A stretch of 64,000 nucleotides of DNA from Streptomyces sp. KMM 9044 (lineage in GTDB: Bacteria > Actinomycetota > Actinomycetes > Streptomycetales > Streptomycetaceae), in assembly GCF_024701375.2 (NCBI RefSeq), contig NZ_CP113910.1:1550001-1614000 (forward strand). Direction: 5' to 3'. The notes under the pieces were generated by a model that searched no databases, was not told the origin of the DNA, and saw only the letters and a program-made list of their open reading frames with translations. Both the position numbers and the translations under genes were made by a program. Below are positions 10,348 through 19,414 of this stretch, one piece after another. The first letter of the stretch is position 1; every line of letters starts with the position of its first letter.

Positions 10348-12279
10348 ATGTGTGGCATCGCAGGCACGTACCGATGGCCGGACGGGAAGGCCGTCACCGA
10401 CCGGCTCACCGACACCCTCGCCCACCGCGGCCCGGACGGGGCGGGCCGGTACGGCCACTCCGTGGGTGACGGCGAGGTGCACCTCGGGCACCGCCGGCTG
10501 GCCGTCATCGACCTGTCCGGGACCGGCGCCCAGCCCATGGTCTCCGGCGGCCTCGCCCTGACGTACAACGGCGAGCTGTACAACGCGCCCGAGCTGCGCG
10601 CCGAACTGGCGGCCGCCGGGGTGCGCTTCCGCGGCACCTCCGACACCGAGGTGCTGCTGGAGGCGTGGCGGCGCTGGGGCACGGGCTGCCTTCCCCGACT
10701 GCGCGGCATGTTCGCGTTCGGGATCTTCGACGAGCGGACCGGTGAGCTGGTGCTCGCCCGCGACCAGCTCGGCGTCAAGCCGCTGTTCCTGCTGCGGCGC
10801 GGCGAGGGTCTGGTGTTCGCCTCCGAACTCAAGGCGCTCGCCGCCGTGACCGGCGGATCGCTGGAGGTGGACCACGCGGCGCTGGTGGCCTCGCTGCTGT
10901 ACTACTGGGTGCCGGACTCGCGGTGCGCGTTCCGCGAGGCGGAGAAGCTGCCGCCGGGGAGCTGGCTGAGGTGCCGGCCCGACGGCCGGGTGGAGCGCGG
11001 CCGGTACTGGAACCTGAGGGACGTCGCCGCCGAAGCCCGGGAGCGGGCCCTGGCCGGTGAGCAGCCGGACATCGCCGCCGTCGTGGAGGAGTCGACCCGG
11101 CGTCACCTGCTCTCCGACGTCCCCGTGGCGACCTTCCTCTCCGGTGGTCTGGACTCCAGCTATCTGACCGCGCTCGCGGCCCGTGACCGGCCCGGGATCT
11201 CCGCGTACACGATCGGCTTCCGCGCCGAGGACGCCAGGTTCGAGGCGATGCCGGACGACCTGCGTTACGCCCGGCAGGTGGCCGAGCGGTTCGGTGTCGA
11301 CCTGCGCGAGATCGAGATCGCCCCGGACGTACTCGACCTGCTGCCGCGGATGACGTACCACCTGGACGAGCCGATCGGCGATCCCGCCGCGATCAACACG
11401 TTCCTGATCTGCTCGGCCGCCCGGGAGGCCGGGGTGAAGGTGATGCTCTCGGGGATGGGTGCCGACGAGCTGTTCGCCGGGTACCGCAAGCACCTGGCCA
11501 ACCTGCTCGCGCTGCGCTACCAGCGCGTCCCGCGGCCCCTGCGGCGCGGGGTGTCCGGCGCCGTGGACCGGCTGCCGGTGGCCACGGCGCGCCGGGGGTA
11601 CCGGTCGGTGCGCTTCGCGAAGCGGTTCCTGTCCTTCGCCGACCTGCCGGAGGAGACCGCGTTCCGGCGCAGCTACACCCTGTACGACCGGCACGAGCTG
11701 CTCGCCCTGGTCGATCCGGATCTCGCCGGGACGGTCGACGACGTGCTGACCGAGCACGCGGACGTCTACGGGGACAACGGTCTCGACGATTTCGTCAACC
11801 GCATGTGCCTGGCCGACGCCCGCATGTTCCTGCCGGGCCTGAACCTCGCGTACACGGACCGCTCCAGCATGGCCGCCTCGACCGAGGTGCGGGTGCCGTA
11901 CGTGGACGTCGAGGTGGTGAAGGCGGCGTTCGCCGTGCCCGGCCACCGCAAGATCGCCGGGCGGCAGGGGAAGGCCGTCCTCAAGAAGGCGGCCGACTCC
12001 GTCCTGCCCCGGGAGATCGTCTACCGGCCCAAGGGCCTGTTCAGCGCCCCGCTGCGGGCCTGGATGAGCCGGGACCTCGCACCACTGGTGCGCGAGGTGG
12101 TCAACGACGGTGAGCTCGTCCGTTCCGGGTTGCTGCGCCGCGACGCGCTCCAGCGGCTCGTCGCCGAGGACGCCGCCGGACAGCAGGACTTCTCCAAGCA
12201 TCTGTGGCACGTGCTGACCCTCGAGTACTGGTACCGCGGCGCGACCTCCGGGTCCGGCCAGAACCCTCCGACGGCGTAG
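10348..12279 (+). CDS. asnB: Asparagine synthase-like glutamine amidotransferase
   Basis: This 643-residue class II amidotransferase has the nucleophilic cysteine at residue 2 (MCGIAGTYRW), a glutaminase domain to about residue 200 and an ATP-pyrophosphatase synthase domain with the PP-loop TFLSGGLDSSYLTAL. The later motif MLSGMGADELFAGYRKH is also typical. Housekeeping enzymes of this fold make asparagine. Copies inside polysaccharide clusters are thought to amidate sugar carboxylates. The cluster has a uronic-acid-forming dehydrogenase, so amidation of a uronate is a reasonable inference. The start ATG 10348 lies 3 nt after the previous stop. Cytoplasmic. Confidence 0.88.
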   Translation: MCGIAGTYRWPDGKAVTDRLTDTLAHRGPDGAGRYGHSVGDGEVHLGHRRLAVIDLSGTGAQPMVSGGLALTYNGELYNAPELRAELAAAGVRFRGTSDTEVLLEAWRRWGTGCLPRLRGMFAFGIFDERTGELVLARDQLGVKPLFLLRRGEGLVFASELKALAAVTGGSLEVDHAALVASLLYYWVPDSRCAFREAEKLPPGSWLRCRPDGRVERGRYWNLRDVAAEARERALAGEQPDIAAVVEESTRRHLLSDVPVATFLSGGLDSSYLTALAARDRPGISAYTIGFRAEDARFEAMPDDLRYARQVAERFGVDLREIEIAPDVLDLLPRMTYHLDEPIGDPAAINTFLICSAAREAGVKVMLSGMGADELFAGYRKHLANLLALRYQRVPRPLRRGVSGAVDRLPVATARRGYRSVRFAKRFLSFADLPEETAFRRSYTLYDRHELLALVDPDLAGTVDDVLTEHADVYGDNGLDDFVNRMCLADARMFLPGLNLAYTDRSSMAASTEVRVPYVDVEVVKAAFAVPGHRKIAGRQGKAVLKKAADSVLPREIVYRPKGLFSAPLRAWMSRDLAPLVREVVNDGELVRSGLLRRDALQRLVAEDAAGQQDFSKHLWHVLTLEYWYRGATSGSGQNPPTA

Positions 12280-12297
12280 AGAACAAGAGGACTTCGG

Positions 12298-14481
12298 GTG
12301 AAACAGGTCGTACAGAACTACAAGAGCGGCGAACTGGCCCTGCTCGACGTGCCGGTACCGGGGTGCAAGCCGGGCGGGGTGCTGGTCCGCACCGCCTACT
12401 CGCTGATCTCCACCGGGACCGAGCTGATGAAGGTGTCCGAGGCCGGCATGTCGATGCTGGGCAAGGCCCGTTCCCGGCCGGACCAGGTGGCCAAGGTGGT
12501 GCAGAGCGTGGCCGTCAACGGGGTGCCCGCCACCTACCGCAAGGTGATGGGCAAGCTGGACTCCTGGACGCCGCTGGGCTATTCGCTGTGCGGGGTGGTG
12601 GAGCAGGTCGGCGCCGGGATCGACGACGTCAAGGTCGGCGACCTGGTGGCCTGCGCCGGAAACGAGCACGCGCTGCACGCCGAGCTGAACTGGGTGCCGA
12701 AGAACCTCTACGCACCGGTGCCGGACGGTCTCGCGCCGCAGCACGCGGCGTTCGGCACCGTCGGGTCGATCGCGCTGCAGGGAGTGCGCCGGGGCGAGTC
12801 GCAGCTCGGCGACGTGGCGCTGGTCATCGGCCTCGGGCTGATCGGCCAGTTGGTGGTGCAGCTGCTCGCCGCCTCGGGGGTCCGGGTCGTCGGGGCCGAT
12901 CCCGACCCGGTGCGCTGCGAGCTCGCCGAGCGGCTGGGCGCGGCGGCCTGCGGCGACCCCGGCTCCCCGGCCGTGGAGCAGGCCGTCGCCGAACTCACCG
13001 GCGGCCTGGGCGTGGACCAGGTGTACCTGGCCGCCGGCGGCGGCAGCAACCAGCCCGTCGAGCTGGCCGCCCGGCTCTCCCGGGACCGGGGCCGGGTGAT
13101 CGACATCGGCAAGTGCCGTCTCGACCTGCCGTGGAACGCGTACTACGAGAAGGAGCTCGACGTCCGGTTCTCCCGCAGTTACGGCCCCGGACGCTACGAC
13201 CCGGAGTACGAGCTGGAGGGCCGGGACTACCCGGTCGGCTACGTGCGCTGGACCGAGCGCCGCAACCTGGCGTGCTTCCTCGATCTCGCCGCCCGGGGCC
13301 GCCTCGACGTGGAGCCCCTGGTCTCCCACACGGCCGACTTCGACGACGCCGTCGAGACGTACCGGAGTCTGGAGGGAGGCGGGCTGAAGGCCGTGGCCGT
13401 GCTGTTCCGGTACCCCGGGCGGACGGTGGAGACGTGGGCCCCGGAGGTGACCGTGCCCTCGGTGCGACGTGGCGGCTCGATGTCCGCCCCGGTCCGGGAC
13501 GCCGGGACGCCGGTGCGGCTCGCGTTCGTCGGCGCGGGCAACTACGCGACGTCGATGCTGCTGCCGCACCTGGCGGGGCGCGACGGTGTCGAGCTGTCCA
13601 CGGTCGTCACCACGACGTCGCTGTCCGCGGCCAACGCGCAGCGGAAGTTCGGCTTCGCCGGGGCGACCACCGATCTCGACGCCGTGCTCGGCGACCCGTC
13701 CGTCGACGCGGTGTTCGTGGTCACCCGGCACAGTTCGCACGCCGGCCTGGTCGGGAAGGCGCTGCTGGCCGGCAAGGCGGTGTTCGTGGAGAAGCCGCTG
13801 GCGCTCACCGAGGACGAACTGGCGGGCGTGCTGGCGGCGGTGGAGGAGTCCGGCAACGACCGGCTCCAGGTGGGCTTCAACCGCCGGTTCGCGCCGCTGC
13901 TGCGGGAGGCCCAGGAACGCTTCGGTCCCCGCACCGGGCCGGGGCACGTCCGCTGCCTGGTCAACGCGGGCCGCCTCGGCCACGGCAGCTGGTACCTCCA
14001 ACAGGACACGGAGGGCTCGCGGTTCGTGGGTGAGGGCGGACACTTCATCGACACGGCGAGCCGACTGCTCGGGGCCGACCCGGTCTCGGTGTACGCGCTC
14101 ACCACGCCCGGCGGCGAGGACCTCCAGGTGGTGCTGCGCTACCCGGACGGGTCCACCGCCACCATCAGCTACGTCACCACCGGCCCGGCGGGCTTCCCCA
14201 AGGAGACCCTGGACCTGGTCGCGGACGGCCGTGCACTGCGCCTCGACGACTTCGTCCGTGCCTCTGTCTACGACGGCCGCAAGCGGTGGGTCAGTTCGCG
14301 GCTGCCCAAGGCCCGGGACAAGGGCCAGTCCGCCCAACTGGCCGCGTTCGTCAGGGCGGTGCGGACCGGCGGGCCGATGCCGGTGCCACTGGAGTCGCTG
14401 GTCGCCACCACGGCGGCGACCCTCGCCGTGCGGGCGGGCCTGGCCGCCGGCGCGCCGGTGACGCTGGCGGGCGCGCGATGA
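12298..14481 (+). CDS. Bi-domain oxidoreductase: zinc-type ADH fused to Gfo/Idh/MocA
   Basis: This 727-residue protein joins two dehydrogenases. Residues about 1-375 are a medium-chain alcohol dehydrogenase with a Rossmann site VALVIGLGLIGQLVVQLL. Residues about 400-725 form a Gfo/Idh/MocA domain with the dinucleotide motif AFVGAGNYATSMLLPHL and the catalytic-lysine motif FVEKPLALTEDEL. This fusion is found in many exopolysaccharide and capsule loci next to heparinase-like lyases, exactly as here. The reaction is not established. Oxidation or epimerisation of a nucleotide sugar via a keto intermediate is plausible. The GTG start at 12298 follows AAGAGGACTTCGG. It overlaps the lyase-like gene by ATGA, suggesting translational coupling. 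Confidence 0.85.
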   Translation: MKQVVQNYKSGELALLDVPVPGCKPGGVLVRTAYSLISTGTELMKVSEAGMSMLGKARSRPDQVAKVVQSVAVNGVPATYRKVMGKLDSWTPLGYSLCGVVEQVGAGIDDVKVGDLVACAGNEHALHAELNWVPKNLYAPVPDGLAPQHAAFGTVGSIALQGVRRGESQLGDVALVIGLGLIGQLVVQLLAASGVRVVGADPDPVRCELAERLGAAACGDPGSPAVEQAVAELTGGLGVDQVYLAAGGGSNQPVELAARLSRDRGRVIDIGKCRLDLPWNAYYEKELDVRFSRSYGPGRYDPEYELEGRDYPVGYVRWTERRNLACFLDLAARGRLDVEPLVSHTADFDDAVETYRSLEGGGLKAVAVLFRYPGRTVETWAPEVTVPSVRRGGSMSAPVRDAGTPVRLAFVGAGNYATSMLLPHLAGRDGVELSTVVTTTSLSAANAQRKFGFAGATTDLDAVLGDPSVDAVFVVTRHSSHAGLVGKALLAGKAVFVEKPLALTEDELAGVLAAVEESGNDRLQVGFNRRFAPLLREAQERFGPRTGPGHVRCLVNAGRLGHGSWYLQQDTEGSRFVGEGGHFIDTASRLLGADPVSVYALTTPGGEDLQVVLRYPDGSTATISYVTTGPAGFPKETLDLVADGRALRLDDFVRASVYDGRKRWVSSRLPKARDKGQSAQLAAFVRAVRTGGPMPVPLESLVATTAATLAVRAGLAAGAPVTLAGAR

Positions 14482-16643
14482 CGATGAGCGCGGGCTGGTA
14501 CCTGCGGCGGCTGTCCCGGATGGGGCCGCGGGAGGTCGGCGGCCGGGTGGGCGACGCGGTGCGCAGGCGGCGGTGGCGGTCGGCCCGGCCGCCGGACTGC
14601 CCGGGCGTGACCGGTGCCCGGTTCACCGCCGTCCTGCCCGCCGGGACGATCGCCGCGGTGCCGCCGGACGCCGCGAAACGCCTCGTCGCCGAGGCGGACC
14701 GGCTGATGGCCGGGCACACGGAGTTCTTCGGGGTGGAGCGCGCCGACCTGGCCGACCCGGACTGGTGGTTCGACCCGAGGACCGGGCGCCGGGCTCCGGG
14801 GGGCTACGCCTTCGACGTGCCGTACCGGGACGAGGACTCGGTCGGCGACATCAAGCAGATCTGGGAGCCGTCCCGGCACCAGTACCTGACCGTGCTCGCC
14901 GCCGCCTACGCGGTCACCGGGGACGAGCGGTACGCCGAGCGCGTCGCCGGGCACCTGCGGTCGTGGTGGGCGGCCAACCCGCCGCTGCGCGGGGTGCACT
15001 GGACCAGCGGCATCGAGCTGGGCATCCGGCTGCTGTCCTGGGTGTGGATCCGCCGACTGCTCGACGGCTGGCCGGGCGCGGCCGGGCTGTTCGAGGACGA
15101 CCCGGTGGTACGGAACCAGATCTGGCACCACCAGCGCTGGCTGGCCGCCTTCCCCAGCCGGGGGTCCTCGGCCAACAACCACGTCGTCGCCGAGGCGACC
15201 GGGCAGTTCGCCGCGGCCTGCGCGTTCGGCTGGTTCCCCGACTCGGCGCGCCTGCGGGCCGACGCGCTGCGGTCGCTGGAGCGGCATCTGCGCGGCAACA
15301 CCTTCGGCTCCGGCCTCAACCGCGAACTCGCCACCGAATACCACGGACTGGTGCTGGAACTCGGCCTGGCCGCCGTCGCCGAGGCCGACGCCGCGGGCGT
15401 GCCGGTGCCCGCGACCGTACGACTGGTGCTGCTGCGGATGACGGACGCGCTCGCGGCCGTCGTGGACGACCGGCTGCGGCCTCCCCGCCAGGGGGACGCC
15501 GACGACGGGCACGGTCTGGTCGTGGACGGCGCGGGCACCGACCGCTGGGGCTCGCTGCTGGCCACCGGAGACGCCGTGTTCGGCCGGCTCCCGTGGTGGC
15601 CGGAGGTGACCGGCACGGATGTGCGCACCTCGCTGCTGGCCGCGTTCATCCGGCCCGGAGCTCCGGTGCCTTCCGGCCGCGCTCCCACGCCCGGCATCCA
15701 CCCCGGCCGTACGACACTCGTGGACAGGTGGCTCCGCCCGGCGGCCCGCACCCGCCGAGCGGCCCCCCTGGACAGGTGGCTGCGCCGCGTGACCGGCGAC
15801 GCCGCCCGCCGGGGGCAGGCACCGATCCTCGCGGCGCCCACCCCTGGCGGGGACAGCGGGAACCCTCCGGCAGGCTCCACCCCGGCCGTGTCCCGCCCGG
15901 CGAGCCGGCCGGACCACTTCGCCGACGCGGGGCTCACCGTCCTGCGCGGTCCGGAGGGGATCTGGTGCCGCTGCGACGGCGGCCCGCACGGGTTCCTCTC
16001 CATCGCCGCGCACGCCCACGCGGACGCGCTGTCCGTGGAGGTCCGGCACGACGGGGTCGACGTGCTCGCCGACCCGGGGACCTACTGCTACCACGGGCAG
16101 CCCGAGTGGCGGCGGTACTTCCGTTCGACCCTCGGCCACAACACCCTGGAGCTGGACGGCGCCGACCAGTCCGTCTCCGGCGGCCCGTTCCTGTGGACCC
16201 GGCACGCCCGCAGCCGCGTCCTGTCCGTGGACACCTCCGGCGAGGACGTGGCCCGCTGGTGCGCCGAACACGACGGGTACGGGACATCCGTGCACCGCCG
16301 CCGGGTGGAACTGACGTACGCCACGCGGGAGCTGAGGCTGGTCGACGAGGTACGCGGCCCGCGCCGGGCCGTCCGGCTGGCGTTCCACCTCGGCCCCTCG
16401 ATCACCGCGGACATGGCGGGCAACCGGGCGGTGCTCACCTGGACCCGGGGCGGCGAGGACCGCTCCGCGGTGCTCGACCTGCCCGCGCGGCTGGACTGGC
16501 GGGCGCACCGCGGCGAGAGCGACCCGCCGCTGGGCTGGTACTCCCCCGGCTTCGGCCGCAGGGAACCCGCCACCACGCTGGTCGGCACCGGCCTCACCGA
16601 CGGCACGGAGGGCTTCACCACCGTGCTGGGGTTCAAGGACTGA
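14478..16643 (+). CDS. Heparinase II/III-like polysaccharide lyase
   Basis: This 721-residue protein has an alpha/alpha-toroid N-terminal part (about 100-400, with SRGSSANNHVVAEATGQFAA) and a C-terminal heparinase II/III beta-sandwich. The sandwich holds HAHADALSVEVRHDGVDVLADPG followed by YFRSTLGHNTLELDG. These match the His/Tyr/Asn region used by heparinase and alginate-type lyases. No signal peptide is visible at the ATG 14478 start, so if it acts on polymer in the envelope it must be exported otherwise. The usual role of such genes in exopolysaccharide operons is to trim or release a uronic-acid-containing chain. A Pro/Arg-rich linker at about 395-470 is unusual in length. It overlaps the preceding gene by 4 nt. 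Confidence 0.82.
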   Translation: MTMSAGWYLRRLSRMGPREVGGRVGDAVRRRRWRSARPPDCPGVTGARFTAVLPAGTIAAVPPDAAKRLVAEADRLMAGHTEFFGVERADLADPDWWFDPRTGRRAPGGYAFDVPYRDEDSVGDIKQIWEPSRHQYLTVLAAAYAVTGDERYAERVAGHLRSWWAANPPLRGVHWTSGIELGIRLLSWVWIRRLLDGWPGAAGLFEDDPVVRNQIWHHQRWLAAFPSRGSSANNHVVAEATGQFAAACAFGWFPDSARLRADALRSLERHLRGNTFGSGLNRELATEYHGLVLELGLAAVAEADAAGVPVPATVRLVLLRMTDALAAVVDDRLRPPRQGDADDGHGLVVDGAGTDRWGSLLATGDAVFGRLPWWPEVTGTDVRTSLLAAFIRPGAPVPSGRAPTPGIHPGRTTLVDRWLRPAARTRRAAPLDRWLRRVTGDAARRGQAPILAAPTPGGDSGNPPAGSTPAVSRPASRPDHFADAGLTVLRGPEGIWCRCDGGPHGFLSIAAHAHADALSVEVRHDGVDVLADPGTYCYHGQPEWRRYFRSTLGHNTLELDGADQSVSGGPFLWTRHARSRVLSVDTSGEDVARWCAEHDGYGTSVHRRRVELTYATRELRLVDEVRGPRRAVRLAFHLGPSITADMAGNRAVLTWTRGGEDRSAVLDLPARLDWRAHRGESDPPLGWYSPGFGRREPATTLVGTGLTDGTEGFTTVLGFKD

Positions 16644-16657
16644 GGGGAGGAGGGCAG

Positions 16658-18178
16658 TTGGGGAGCACTTGGCGGCGCCGGGCGTTACCGGCGGCAGCGC
16701 TGGCACTGGTCCTGCTGGCGGCGACCGGCTGTGACAGCACGCCGGACGCACGGCCAAAACCGACCGCCACGCCGTCCACCCCCGTGGCCCGGGTGTGTGC
16801 CGATCCCGAACCCGGGCCGGCCAAGGCGCCGGCGGGAGCGGTGACCGTGGACCCCGCGGTCACCGGTGACCTCGCCGCGAAGACCAGGAGCAGTCCCCCG
16901 AACACCACCTTCTGGCTCCGTCCGGGCACGCACCGGCTCGAGCCGGACCGCTATGCCCAGGTCGTCCCCAAGGAGGGCAACACCTACCTCGGCGCGCCGG
17001 GCGCGGTGCTCGACGGCCGGAAGACCAACCAGTACGCGTTCGGCGGCACCGCCCGGGACGTCACCGTCCGCCACCTGACCGTGCAGGGCTTCGTCGCACC
17101 GCACGACGAGGGCGTCGTCAACCACGACTCCGCCGACGGGTGGGTGATCGAGCACGCGACGATCCGGAACAACACCGGCGCCGGGCTGATGGCCGGCGCC
17201 CGCCAGCAAGTACGCGCCAACTGCCTCCGTGACAACGGCCAGTACGGCATGAACGCCTACCAGGCCGGCAACCGCATCACCGGCCTGGTGGTCGAGGGCA
17301 ACGAGATCACCGGCAACAACACCGGCGACTGGGAGCGGAAGCGGCCGGGCTGCGGCTGCACCGGCGGCGTCAAGTTCTGGGCCGTCGACGGCGCCGACGT
17401 ACGCGGCAACTGGGTGCACGACAACCGCGGAACCGGACTGTGGGCGGACACCAACAACAACGACTTCCGCATCGAGGACAACGTGCTCGAGGCCAACGAC
17501 GGTGCCGCGCTGATCTACGAGACCAGCTACAACGCTGTCGTCCGGGGCAACACGATCCGGCGGAACAACTGGGTCGAGGGACGCAGGTACGCCGACCGCG
17601 GCGACACCTTCCCGTTCGCGACCGTCTACGTGTCCGAGTCCGGCGGCGAACCACGGGTGCGGGCCCGCACGGACAGGATCGAGATCCACCGGAACGTCCT
17701 GGAGGACAACTGGTCCGGGATCACCCTGTGGGAGAACGCCGACCGGTTCTGCAACAGCCCGGCCAACACCTCCTCCGGTGACTGCACGTTACTGGTGAAG
17801 GACACCGCCCGCTGCGCGCAGCCGGCGATCGCCGCCGCACCCCTCCACTCCGACTGCCGGTGGAAGACCCAGCGGGTGGACATCCACGACAACCGCTTCC
17901 TGCTGGACAAGTCCGTCGTCGACTGCACGGACCGGTGCGACCGCATGGCGGTACTGGCCAACTACGGCACCCACCCGGACTGGTCGCCGTACCAGGGCGA
18001 GCGGGTCGCCGAGGCGGTCACCCACGGGCAGCACAACCGCTGGCACGACAACGTCTACGTCGGAGCGTGGAAGTTCGTCGCCCACGACCCGAGCCGGGTG
18101 CTGGACCGAGGGCAGTGGCAGGGCGCGCCGTACCGGCAGGACGCGGGCAGCACCTTCCGTACCCGGGACGGTGGTTGA
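16658..18178 (+). CDS. Right-handed beta-helix lipoprotein
   Basis: This 506-residue secreted lipoprotein begins with a basic n-region and a hydrophobic stretch ending in the lipobox LLAATGC, with the lipidated cysteine near residue 24. The rest is a right-handed parallel beta-helix of NosD/pectate-lyase type with repeated turns such as GNEITGNNTGDW, GNWVHDNRGTGLWADTNNNDF and IHRNVLEDNWSG. Such folds serve as lyases, epimerases or carbohydrate-binding proteins on the cell surface. I infer a surface enzyme that modifies or cuts the exopolysaccharide, possibly acting like a C5-epimerase, but no catalytic residues can be assigned. The start is TTG 16658 after GGGAGGAGGG, which places the signal peptide correctly. 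The frame stays open far upstream, but that part lies antiparallel in content to the lyase gene and is not coding. Confidence 0.82.
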   Translation: MGSTWRRRALPAAALALVLLAATGCDSTPDARPKPTATPSTPVARVCADPEPGPAKAPAGAVTVDPAVTGDLAAKTRSSPPNTTFWLRPGTHRLEPDRYAQVVPKEGNTYLGAPGAVLDGRKTNQYAFGGTARDVTVRHLTVQGFVAPHDEGVVNHDSADGWVIEHATIRNNTGAGLMAGARQQVRANCLRDNGQYGMNAYQAGNRITGLVVEGNEITGNNTGDWERKRPGCGCTGGVKFWAVDGADVRGNWVHDNRGTGLWADTNNNDFRIEDNVLEANDGAALIYETSYNAVVRGNTIRRNNWVEGRRYADRGDTFPFATVYVSESGGEPRVRARTDRIEIHRNVLEDNWSGITLWENADRFCNSPANTSSGDCTLLVKDTARCAQPAIAAAPLHSDCRWKTQRVDIHDNRFLLDKSVVDCTDRCDRMAVLANYGTHPDWSPYQGERVAEAVTHGQHNRWHDNVYVGAWKFVAHDPSRVLDRGQWQGAPYRQDAGSTFRTRDGG

Positions 18179-18179
18179 C

Positions 18180-19412
18180 ATGGGTGCCGACCGCATGCCG
18201 AGGGCCGTCAGGACGGCCTGGGGGCTGCTGGTCCTCAACACGCTCGGCTCCGCCGGCGCGAAGACCGTCGTGCCGCTGCCCCGCTCCCTCATCCAGATGG
18301 TCACCATGGGCGCGCTGGTCGCCGCGTTCGTGCTGGCGCTCACGGTCAATCTCCGGCTGTGCGTCCGGCCGAGCGCCTTCCTGTTCCTGCTCACCCTGCT
18401 GCTGGTGCCGAGCGTGCTCGCCAGCGCGAGCCTGGAGTCCGGGTTCGGCGCGCTGTTCCGCTGCGCCCGGCTGACTCTCTTCGTCGGCACGCTGTGGCTG
18501 CTCAGCCGCTGGTGGAACGGCGGCACGGCCTTCGTGCGGCACCACATCCGGATGTACTTCCTGGTGCTGTGCTCGGTGGCCGCCGGGCTGGCCGTCTCTC
18601 CGGGGGCCGCCCTGCCCGACCTCTACGGCGGGCGGCTGGTCGGCGCGTTGTGGCCGCTCACCCCGCCGCAGATCGGACAGTACGCCGCGGTGATCACCGG
18701 GCTCACCGTGCTGCTCCTGCTGGGCCGCCGCACCGACCGGGGCAGCGCGGCCCTGGTCGTCGTGCCGGCCCTGGTCCTGCTCTCGCTGACCCACACCCGT
18801 ACGGCCACGCTCGGACTGATCGCCGGGCTGGGAGTGGCCATGGGCTCGCTCGTCCTGACCAGCGCCGCCGCCCGCCGGTTCTTCACCTGGGCGGTGCTGT
18901 GCGCCGCCGTGGCCGCGGTGGGGTTCGGCTCCGCGCTGCAGGCGTGGTTCCTGCGCGGACAGAGCCAGGAGAACCTCACCAGCCTCACCGGCCGGGCCAA
19001 GGTGTGGGACGCCCTGCTGGCGGCACCCCGGACGGCCTCGGAGTACCTGTTCGGCGCGGGCCTGGGCGACAAGTCGTTCGGCGGGTTGCCCATCGACAAC
19101 AGCTGGCTGGCCGTCTACCACGAGCAGGGGACGACCGGGGTCACCCTGGTCGCGGCGATGATCGCCGTGCTGGGCGGTGTCGCGCTGCTGCGGCCTCCGT
19201 CGCTGTCGAGGGCCTGCGCGCTGTTCCTGATCAGCTACTGCGCCATCGCCTCGTACACCGAGGCCGGGCTGGGCGACGCCTCGCCGTATCTGCTGCATCT
19301 GACCGTGGCCGCATCCCTGTTGGCGGCGCCCGCCGCGGCCCCTTCCCTCGCGGCGCCCGGGGGCCCCCGGCGGCGCGTTCCGCGGTGGGCCCAGAGTTCG
19401 GAGGTGACCTGA
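18180..19412 (+). CDS. O-antigen ligase/polymerase-like membrane protein
   Basis: This is an integral membrane protein of about 410 residues with ten or so hydrophobic segments and one longer external loop near residues 265-310. The loop holds SLTGRAKVWDALLAAPRTASEYLFGAGLGD, and the motif TGR..VW...L in this context is characteristic of the Wzy/O-antigen-ligase (Wzy_C) superfamily. It would polymerise lipid-linked repeat units outside the membrane, working with the Wzz-like proteins and the flippase. ATG 18180 is chosen, with GTG 18171 in frame as an alternative that would overlap the previous stop. The last 30 residues are Pro/Ala/Arg-rich and probably cytoplasmic. Confidence 0.8.
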   Translation: MGADRMPRAVRTAWGLLVLNTLGSAGAKTVVPLPRSLIQMVTMGALVAAFVLALTVNLRLCVRPSAFLFLLTLLLVPSVLASASLESGFGALFRCARLTLFVGTLWLLSRWWNGGTAFVRHHIRMYFLVLCSVAAGLAVSPGAALPDLYGGRLVGALWPLTPPQIGQYAAVITGLTVLLLLGRRTDRGSAALVVVPALVLLSLTHTRTATLGLIAGLGVAMGSLVLTSAAARRFFTWAVLCAAVAAVGFGSALQAWFLRGQSQENLTSLTGRAKVWDALLAAPRTASEYLFGAGLGDKSFGGLPIDNSWLAVYHEQGTTGVTLVAAMIAVLGGVALLRPPSLSRACALFLISYCAIASYTEAGLGDASPYLLHLTVAASLLAAPAAAPSLAAPGGPRRRVPRWAQSSEVT

Positions 19413-19414
19413 GC

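Noticed and set aside
9808..14337. A 1509-codon open frame on the minus strand
   Set aside because: It is the antisense of the Wzz-like, asparagine-synthase and oxidoreductase genes. The plus-strand proteins have clear domains and the minus frame has none.
14573..16657. Upstream extension of the beta-helix frame by almost 700 codons
   Set aside because: It overlaps the heparinase-like gene in another frame and is Arg/Pro-rich. A signal peptide with lipobox begins at TTG 16658 after a good ribosome site.
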